From Bacteroidia bacterium (GTDB lineage Bacteria > Bacteroidota > Bacteroidia > Cytophagales > Cyclobacteriaceae): a DNA stretch of 41,284 bases. Below the pieces are notes generated by a model, which was not told the origin of the DNA, searched no databases, and saw nothing but the letters and a program-made list of their open reading frames with translations. Below are positions 35,883 to 41,284 of this stretch, piece after piece. The stretch is taken from NCBI GenBank assembly GCA_030426345.1, contig JAUHYU010000043.1, positions 1 to 41,284 of the forward strand, written 5' to 3'. Position 1 is the first letter of the stretch, and each line of letters starts with the position of its first letter. The translations under genes were made by a program, and so were the position numbers.

Positions 35883-35984
35883 ATATCTAATGTTTTCTCT
35901 CAATGCGAAAATACTATAAATAGCATCGTACATCCATGAAATATTTAGAAATCTTGGACATTATTCATTGCACAAAATATTAGG

Positions 35985-36011
35985 TTGACAGACACACAGC
36001 GTATAATTTTG
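35985..36011 (+). promoter_or_regulatory. Promoter of miaA
   Basis: TTGACA at 35985 and TATAATTTTG at 36002-36011 (contains TAATTTTG, a match to TAnnTTTG). The ATG follows at 36037, so the leader is short. Confidence 0.6.
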
Positions 36012-36036
36012 TGCCGTTAAATTCATCTTCTTATTC

Positions 36037-36972
36037 ATGAGCAATATCAACCTCCTCACCATCACCGGTCCGACAGCTAGTGGCAAAACCTCCTTCGCAG
36101 CTCATCTAGCAAAGCTATTAAATGGAGAAATTGTCAGTGCGGATTCGAGACAGGTATACCGGGAAATGAATATTGGGACAGGAAAGGATTATGAAGATTA
36201 TGTGGTAGAAAGCACCAAAATTCCATACTATCTCATCGATATCCACGAACCGGGCTATAAGTATAATGTCTATGAATTTCAACAGGATTTTCTGAAGGTA
36301 TTTGCTGATATCACTGCAAGGGATAAAATGCCTATCCTCGCCGGTGGAACCGGCATGTACATCGAGGCGGTCACTGCGGGGTATCAATTGATGCCCGTGC
36401 CGATCAATGAAGCCTTGCGAAAAGAGCTGGAAAGCAAAGAGCTGGAAGACCTCGAAAAGCTATTAAAATCCATGAAACCTGAGCTGCACAACAGCACTGA
36501 CTTGACCCATAAAAAGAGGACTATCCGTGCAATAGAGATCGCTGCGCATTTAGAGAACAACCCGGTCGGACAAATTGAATTCCCAAAAATCAACAATTTG
36601 ATTTTTGGCATAAAATATGACAGGGGGAGCCGGAGACGTAGGATTTCCAATAGGCTCAACGAACGGCTGTCATCGGGAATGATCGAGGAAGTGGAAAGTT
36701 TGCTCAAGAAAGTAAGTTCGGAGGACCTGATATTCTATGGCTTGGAATATAAATTCATTACCATGTACCTGGCCGGTGCCTTGACCAAAAAGGAAATGCA
36801 CCAAAAACTGGAAGTGGCCATACATCAATTTGCAAAGCGGCAAATGACTTGGTTTCGTAGAATGGAAAAAAATGGTTCTAAAATCCATTGGCTGGAAGGC
36901 AATCTTTCTATGCAGGAAAAGTTGGAAAGAGCAAAGAAAATATTACGGCAAAAAGATGTCTCCATCAATTAA
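36037..36972 (+). CDS. miaA: tRNA dimethylallyltransferase
   Basis: 311 aa, normal. It adds the dimethylallyl group to A37 of tRNAs reading U-starting codons. P-loop G11-PTASGKT18, then SADSRQVYREMNIGTGKDY (family signature; GTGK replaces the usual GTAK), GGTGMYIEAV, and the C-terminal RQMTWFRR tRNA-binding segment. Stands alone downstream of its promoter. A dispersed word is embedded at 36465-36474 (Leu-Lys-Ser-Met). Confidence 0.95.
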   Translation: MSNINLLTITGPTASGKTSFAAHLAKLLNGEIVSADSRQVYREMNIGTGKDYEDYVVESTKIPYYLIDIHEPGYKYNVYEFQQDFLKVFADITARDKMPILAGGTGMYIEAVTAGYQLMPVPINEALRKELESKELEDLEKLLKSMKPELHNSTDLTHKKRTIRAIEIAAHLENNPVGQIEFPKINNLIFGIKYDRGSRRRRISNRLNERLSSGMIEEVESLLKKVSSEDLIFYGLEYKFITMYLAGALTKKEMHQKLEVAIHQFAKRQMTWFRRMEKNGSKIHWLEGNLSMQEKLERAKKILRQKDVSIN

Positions 36973-36973
36973 C

Positions 36974-36995
36974 CATGGATTTTTGGCCTTTTATT
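36974..36995 (-). repeat. Dispersed word copy after miaA
   Basis: Minus strand: AAAAGGCC, then AAAAATCCATGG. It sits directly after the miaA stop. Confidence 0.65.
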
Positions 36996-37060
36996 TCCAA
37001 ATATTTTATAATTTGAATTCTTAATTAACGCACACTAATCACCACAATTCACATCCTACC

Positions 37061-37813
37061 ATGAAACTTTTCCCAATACTCACAATTTTCTCTGTATTGT
37101 TCATTTTTTCCTGTACCAACAAAGAAGAAGCACAAAAGCTACAGATGGAAAATGAAGAACTCAAAGCAGAACTGAATAGAGCCCAAGTGGCCGTAGCTAC
37201 TTTGGACGAAGTAGGCTCCCTGATGGACAGCATCGACATTGCCCGAAAGGCACTACGGCTGGAGCTGGAAGCGGGCACGGATTATGAAGACTATCTAAAC
37301 CGCATGAAGGACATCAACAATTATGTGGGCGAGACGGAGAAAAGGATAAATGCCCTGGAGATAGAGTTGAACAAATCCTCCTCAAAAAGTCAATCGTATG
37401 CACGTTCTATCGCCACGATGAAAAAGAACCTTGCTGCCAAAACCAAAGAAATAGAGGCGCTACAGACTACAGTAGAAAATTATAAAAAAGAAAATACAGA
37501 CTTGCTAAATCTTGTGGACTTAAAAGAAACTGAGATAGTAGATATGGAACAGCAAGTGGCGATGAAAACAGAAGAACTTGCGCTTATCGAAAATCGGATC
37601 CAAGAGTTGATGATTCAATCGCAATTGACTGAGGCTGATACATACTTTGCTCTTGGAGAAGCCCTTGAAGAAGCGGCCAGAAGGACAAAGCTAGCGCCTA
37701 AAAAAAGGAAAGAAACCTATCGGGAAGCCGTGGAAATATTTAAAAAAGCCTTAGCTTTTGGCAGAGAAGACGCTCAAGAGAAAATAGATGCTCTTGAGAA
37801 GAAAATCAAGTAG
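37061..37813 (+). CDS. Coiled-coil lipoprotein
   Basis: 250 aa. Lipoprotein signal (LFIFSC lipobox, Cys about residue 19) followed by a KEE linker. A long coiled coil from about 22 to 195 has regular Leu/Glu spacing. The C-terminal 55 residues resemble a TPR-like helical pair (ADTYFALGEALEEAARRT, REAVEIFKKALAFG). Likely anchored to the membrane and facing the periplasm, perhaps a spacer or envelope-binding protein (inference). No family recognised. Single gene. Confidence 0.75.
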   Translation: MKLFPILTIFSVLFIFSCTNKEEAQKLQMENEELKAELNRAQVAVATLDEVGSLMDSIDIARKALRLELEAGTDYEDYLNRMKDINNYVGETEKRINALEIELNKSSSKSQSYARSIATMKKNLAAKTKEIEALQTTVENYKKENTDLLNLVDLKETEIVDMEQQVAMKTEELALIENRIQELMIQSQLTEADTYFALGEALEEAARRTKLAPKKRKETYREAVEIFKKALAFGREDAQEKIDALEKKIK

Positions 37814-37856
37814 TAAGGATTTGGGTTTGGCATTGCCGGTTTAGTATTGGTAAAAT

Positions 37857-38933
37857 GTGCCCAAAATCCATGAAAACATAGATAACCCAAAATTACATTT
37901 GAAAGTACGCGCACTACATTCGGAACAGTATACCATTAAGGACATCGCAAGACAGCTTAATTTGTCACCTTCCACGGTTTCCAGGGCACTTCGCGATCTT
38001 CCTGATGTGAAGCCGGAAACCATGCTTGCTGTCAAGGAGCTCGCCAAAGAATGGAACTATCAGCCCAATGCCATCGCTCAAGGACTGGTTAAGAAAAAGT
38101 CGTATAATATTGGAGTGATCATCCCGGAATTCATGATTCACTTTTATGCTGAAGCGCTTAGTGGCATTTATAAAGTTGCCAACAAAGCGGGCTACAATGT
38201 GATGGTATGCCAAACTAACGAGACTTATCAAAATGAATTGAATAGCATCAAAACACTCGTGTCCAGCCGGGTGGATGGATTGATCGTCGCGATTTCCAAA
38301 GAAACTTATAATTTTGATCATCTCAATTCCCTCAATCTCCGTAAAACACCTCTCGTGGTATTTAACAGGGTAAGTGATGAAATCAGTGCAAGCAAAGTCA
38401 TGTTTGATGATTTCAAAAGTGGGTACAAGGCGACCAGACACCTGATCGATTGTGGCTGCAAACACATTGCACATATCTCTGGCCCAGAAAACTTGCTACT
38501 GAGCACTGAAAGAAAAGCAGGCTATATAAAAGCAATAGAAAAATATAACCTTGGTTATGATCAAGAATTAATTGCATCGTGCGACTTTACCCTTGAAGAT
38601 GGCAAAGAAGCTATGGAAAAAATACTGCAAACTGGCAAAAAAGTAGATGGCGTTTTTACGGTTTGTGACGCTGCAGCATACGGGGCTATGTCTGTGTTGA
38701 AAAGTGCTGGATATTCCATCCCCGAAGATGTTTCTGTAATTGGTTTTACCAACGAGCCATTTGCCAAACTGATAGAGCCAAGCCTTTCTACCATCTCCCA
38801 ACCATCTTATTTAATAGGAGAAACAGCAACACACCTGTTGATAAAACACATAGAAAACAAAGATGAATTCGTACCGGAAACACGTGTGCTAGAAACAGAA
38901 CTTATCGAACGGAATTCCAGTCGCCGGCTATGA
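37857..38933 (+). CDS. LacI-family transcriptional regulator
   Basis: 358 aa. HTH at about 25-50 (YTIKDIARQLNLSPSTVSRA), hinge helix near 65-75, then a periplasmic-binding-protein-like effector domain (NIGVIIPEFMIHFYAEALSG, SSRVDGLIVAIS, GCKHIAHISGP, KVDGVFTVCDAAAYGAM). The start is ATG 37857; the N-terminal extension of about 24 residues before the HTH is longer than usual, and the dispersed word falls within its first codons (37863-37872). The stop overlaps the next gene's ATG (ATGA), so it probably regulates that epimerase-type gene and its sugar pathway. Confidence 0.93.
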   Translation: MPKIHENIDNPKLHLKVRALHSEQYTIKDIARQLNLSPSTVSRALRDLPDVKPETMLAVKELAKEWNYQPNAIAQGLVKKKSYNIGVIIPEFMIHFYAEALSGIYKVANKAGYNVMVCQTNETYQNELNSIKTLVSSRVDGLIVAISKETYNFDHLNSLNLRKTPLVVFNRVSDEISASKVMFDDFKSGYKATRHLIDCGCKHIAHISGPENLLLSTERKAGYIKAIEKYNLGYDQELIASCDFTLEDGKEAMEKILQTGKKVDGVFTVCDAAAYGAMSVLKSAGYSIPEDVSVIGFTNEPFAKLIEPSLSTISQPSYLIGETATHLLIKHIENKDEFVPETRVLETELIERNSSRRL

Positions 38934-40273
38934 TTAGGGCTTATTTTATTCCAATATTTTTAGGCATATTTTGCCTTGGATGTACTCCAAAATCCATGGA
39001 AAAACAAAAGATGAAAAGCCATCTCGAACAGCTCCTCAACCGCCACACACTTGATTTATGGTATCCTAAGGTTATAGACTTTGAAAATGGCGGATTCTAT
39101 TCCAACTTTTCTTTTGACTGGGCGAAAGAAAAAGAACAGCCCAAATTTATCGTGACCCAGGCCAGACATCTGTGGACACTTTCCAAAGTATTTCAATTTT
39201 ATCCTGAAAGAACAAAGTACAAGAATTACGCACATCATGGTTTTGAGTTTCTGAAAAATAAAATGTTCGATTCCGAACAAGGCGGTTTTTATCAAATCGT
39301 GGATGAGACAGGACAGGTACCTGATGGTGAATACACGCACGAAAAAAGGCTTTATGGAAATGCTTTTGCCATTTACGCCCTCGCTGCCTATTATGAAATG
39401 TCAGGAGATACAACCTCTCTAAATCTGGCTATTCGATCATTCCGATGGCTAGACATCCATGACCATGACAGCATTTATGGCGGCTATTTTCAATATATGC
39501 AGCGCGATGGCACTATAATTCCAAGATCTGCTCTAGCACAAGGCTACGACGCACCTGATAAAAAATATGTCGGGCTAAAAGATTATAATAGTTCCATTCA
39601 CACTCTGGAAGCGTTCACGGAATTATATCAGGTTTGGCCTAATGACACATTAAAGGATCGACTATATGAAATGTACAAAATAGTCTCAGAAACCATGTAT
39701 GCGCCTCCAGGATATCTGCAATTATATTTCCATCCGGATTGGACCATTGTGAAAGAACAGGAATTCATGGAAGTCGGGCATGGAAAAAATGAATATATCC
39801 AGCACATCACTTTTGGCCATGATGTAGAGACGGCTTTTTTGCTGCTGGAAGCTGCCAAGGTATTGGGAATCGCGCAAGAAGAAATTTTACCTAAAGCCAA
39901 ACGCATGGTAGATCATGCGCTGGAAAAAGGGTGGGACATGGAAAATGGAGGCTTTTATGAAAAAGGCATTTATGAAGATGGAGAAATGGTCATTCTGGAC
40001 TATGGAAAAAACTGGTGGTCACAAGCTGAAGGAATCAACAGCCTGTTATTGATGCATAAGCACTTTCCGGATGATCCACAACAATACTATCAGAAGTTTG
40101 AGTTACTGGTGGATTATATAGATCAGAATATGATAGATCATGAAAACCTGGGATGGTATAGTGGCGGTGTGGATCATGATAGCAATATTAAAAAACTCAG
40201 AAAATCTCAAATATGGAAAGGCACCTATCACACATCAAGGTCGCTAATGCATTGTATTTCCATGTTAGAATAA
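38930..40273 (+). CDS. Lipoprotein of the N-acylglucosamine 2-epimerase family
   Basis: 447 aa. (alpha/alpha)6-barrel of the AGE / cellobiose 2-epimerase family: LWYPKVIDFENGGFYSNFSF, QARHLWTLSKVF, NSSIHTLEAFTELYQ, FGHDVETAFLLLEAAKVLG, KNWWSQAEGINSLLLMHKHF. His residues in the IHTLEAF and GHDVET segments fit the catalytic pair of the family. Unlike typical cytoplasmic members it begins with a lipobox (FLGIFCLGC), implying export and lipid anchoring. It overlaps the LacI gene by 4 bp. It probably epimerises or isomerises a sugar or oligosaccharide at the envelope. Substrate unknown. A dispersed word is embedded at 38989-38998. Confidence 0.9.
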   Translation: MIRAYFIPIFLGIFCLGCTPKSMEKQKMKSHLEQLLNRHTLDLWYPKVIDFENGGFYSNFSFDWAKEKEQPKFIVTQARHLWTLSKVFQFYPERTKYKNYAHHGFEFLKNKMFDSEQGGFYQIVDETGQVPDGEYTHEKRLYGNAFAIYALAAYYEMSGDTTSLNLAIRSFRWLDIHDHDSIYGGYFQYMQRDGTIIPRSALAQGYDAPDKKYVGLKDYNSSIHTLEAFTELYQVWPNDTLKDRLYEMYKIVSETMYAPPGYLQLYFHPDWTIVKEQEFMEVGHGKNEYIQHITFGHDVETAFLLLEAAKVLGIAQEEILPKAKRMVDHALEKGWDMENGGFYEKGIYEDGEMVILDYGKNWWSQAEGINSLLLMHKHFPDDPQQYYQKFELLVDYIDQNMIDHENLGWYSGGVDHDSNIKKLRKSQIWKGTYHTSRSLMHCISMLE

Positions 40274-40372
40274 TACTTTTATTCAGTAGCCTCCTCTTCA
40301 AAAAAAATTGCAAAAGTAGTTAAACCTTTTAGAACGAAAGGTTGTCTACTATCTATGGACTGCAGCACCATG

Positions 40373-40403
40373 TTGCAAAGGTCATTTAAAATGTTTATAT
40401 TTA
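40373..40403 (+). promoter_or_regulatory. Candidate promoter of the 40430 gene
   Basis: TTG, 20 bases, TATATTTA: one mismatch to TAnnTTTG, about 26 bp before the ATG. Confidence 0.35.
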
Positions 40404-40429
40404 GTATGGTTCATTTGACATCCTAATTC

Positions 40430-40984
40430 ATGAAATATGTAAAAACGTTACTCTTATTCGCTTTAATACTTACCATTGGAAATCTAAAAGCTCAAAATTT
40501 ACAATCAAGGATATTGAAGCTTGGCTATGCGTCAGACTTTATGCCATTGCAAAATAATGGCCATTATTCCATCAATATCGATTTGGAAAGCTCTACAAGA
40601 AATAATTTTATTTCCAGTGAGTTTGGTGCGGGATATATGCACAACGGCAGCGACCTTTACTATACAAAATTTGATTACAAATTCTATCCTATATCTGCCA
40701 TTTTAAATAATTTCAGGTATCAGTTGCTATACCTCAGTCTTGGCCCGGGGCTTTACTATGAAGATTTGGAAAATAGGGAAAACAGGTTTGGCCTGGGGGT
40801 TTTCACTACAGCCGGAGTACAATTTTTATTGAATAACAGACTATCTATGGCTTTTGAAGTAGAAGCAAACTTTATAAGTAGCGTGAGTGGACAAATTGAA
40901 AACAATTCAAAATACAAACCTCAAAGCCGTCATTTTAGCAATTCGATCAAAATTGGCTACATCTTTAATAAAAGGAATAGGTAG
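40430..40984 (+). CDS. Small outer-membrane beta-barrel protein
   Basis: 184 aa. Signal peptide about 1-21 (TIGNLKA then QNLQS). Alternating aromatic/polar strands (YSINIDLESSTRNNFISSEF, YQLLYLSLGPGLYYEDLENR, LGVFTTAGVQFLLNNRLSMA) suggest an eight-stranded barrel like OmpW/porin-family proteins. It ends in SIKIGYIFNKRNR. No specific family recognised. Monocistronic, followed by a strong palindrome. Confidence 0.7.
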   Translation: MKYVKTLLLFALILTIGNLKAQNLQSRILKLGYASDFMPLQNNGHYSINIDLESSTRNNFISSEFGAGYMHNGSDLYYTKFDYKFYPISAILNNFRYQLLYLSLGPGLYYEDLENRENRFGLGVFTTAGVQFLLNNRLSMAFEVEANFISSVSGQIENNSKYKPQSRHFSNSIKIGYIFNKRNR

Positions 40985-41022
40985 CTTTTTACCGAGCATA
41001 TATGCAGGATAAACCCCTGCTA

Positions 41023-41080
41023 AAAAGCATAAAAAATCCATGGAAATTCAATCAATATTCCATGGATTTTTTATGCTTTT
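41023..41080. terminator. Perfect 23-bp hairpin built from two dispersed words
   Basis: AAAAGCATAAAAAATCCATGGAA is exactly complementary to the right arm ending in GGATTTTTTATGCTTTT, with a 12-nt loop. It lies between convergent genes and has T-runs on both outer ends, so it should terminate in both directions. Each arm carries one copy of the dispersed word, in inverted orientation. Confidence 0.8.
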
Positions 41081-41284
41081 ATCGATGAAATTTAGCTCCG
41101 ATGAACTGAAGGCCATCCTTCAATCCTGTCCTCCAGTATTCCCAATTGTGACTCCCATCCCTAACGCGATATTCGTGCTTTATATTCATATCCCTCATCT
41201 TCACATGCAGCGCTGCATTTCCTTTATATAAGAAATCATCATCCCCACAATCCACATACCATGCGATACGTTTCATCTTGTCAA
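41079..41284 (-). CDS. Esterase-family alpha/beta hydrolase (partial, C-terminal end)
   Basis: The last 67 or so residues of a protein whose start lies beyond the right edge; the frame stays open to 41284. It contains IAWYVDCGDDDFLYKGNAAL (the acid-bearing segment) and DGSHNWEYWRTGLKDGLQFI, with the catalytic His in SHNW. Both are typical of the esterase D / feruloyl-esterase-like family. Substrate cannot be told from this fragment. Confidence 0.8.
   Translation of the reverse strand, partial: DKMKRIAWYVDCGDDDFLYKGNAALHVKMRDMNIKHEYRVRDGSHNWEYWRTGLKDGLQFIGAKFHR

Overview
The window looks like a chromosomal segment of a Bacteroidota bacterium, most likely a marine Cytophagales-type organism. 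The evidence is a TonB receptor with an N-terminal carboxypeptidase-like domain, DUF4625 and YHYH proteins, an ECF sigma factor with a non-canonical anti-sigma gene, few Shine-Dalgarno sites, promoters of the TTG-N19-TAnnTTTG type, and a sodium-pumping methylmalonyl-CoA module. No rRNA, tRNA, CRISPR array, transposase or phage gene was seen. The genus is inference.

Layout. (1) 1-5460: a divergent surface cluster that probably handles a metal. Leftward are a His/Cys-containing small protein, a TonB receptor and two DUF4625 lipoproteins (the second cut by the window edge). Rightward are a YHYH lipoprotein and an exported C-tail-anchored protein. A TGCAA/TTGCA dyad lies between the two arms. (2) 5461-12312: an accessory, AT-rich stretch of four single-gene units, all on the + strand, each bounded by copies of a related repeat of about 85 bp or its 5' part. 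The genes are a serine beta-lactamase-fold hydrolase, a membrane coiled-coil protein with a possible frameshift at its 3' end, a secreted helical-barrel protein and a 717-aa protein with a NERD/PD-(D/E)XK-like nuclease motif. (3) 12313-21532: a leftward operon for methylmalonyl-CoA chemistry (epimerase, biotin-dependent decarboxylase/carboxylase subunits alpha, gamma, biotin carrier and beta, then mutase small and large subunits), with the mutase chaperone meaB divergent from it. Together these interconvert succinyl-CoA and propionyl-CoA and couple decarboxylation to Na+ export. (4) 21594-27901: ECF sigma factor, putative anti-sigma protein, outer-membrane barrel, and a 1145-aa TPR protein with a protease-like domain that has lost its catalytic residues. 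(5) 28008-41284: housekeeping and regulatory genes, namely htpG, a GroES-like protein, a BlaI/M56 peptidase pair, a propeller lipoprotein, rmuC, miaA, a coiled-coil lipoprotein, a LacI regulator overlapping a lipoprotein of the N-acylglucosamine 2-epimerase family, a small barrel protein, and the end of an esterase.

The most striking signal belongs to no gene. The 10-mer AAAATCCATG (often extended to the palindrome AAAATCCATGGATTTT, and often preceded by AAAAAGCC three to four bases upstream) occurs at least 23 times on both strands, by eye count. It is found between genes, inside genes in different reading frames, and as inverted pairs that form hairpins. This behaves like a DNA-uptake-type or HIP1-type genome-wide word, and it is absent from the first 5.5 kb.
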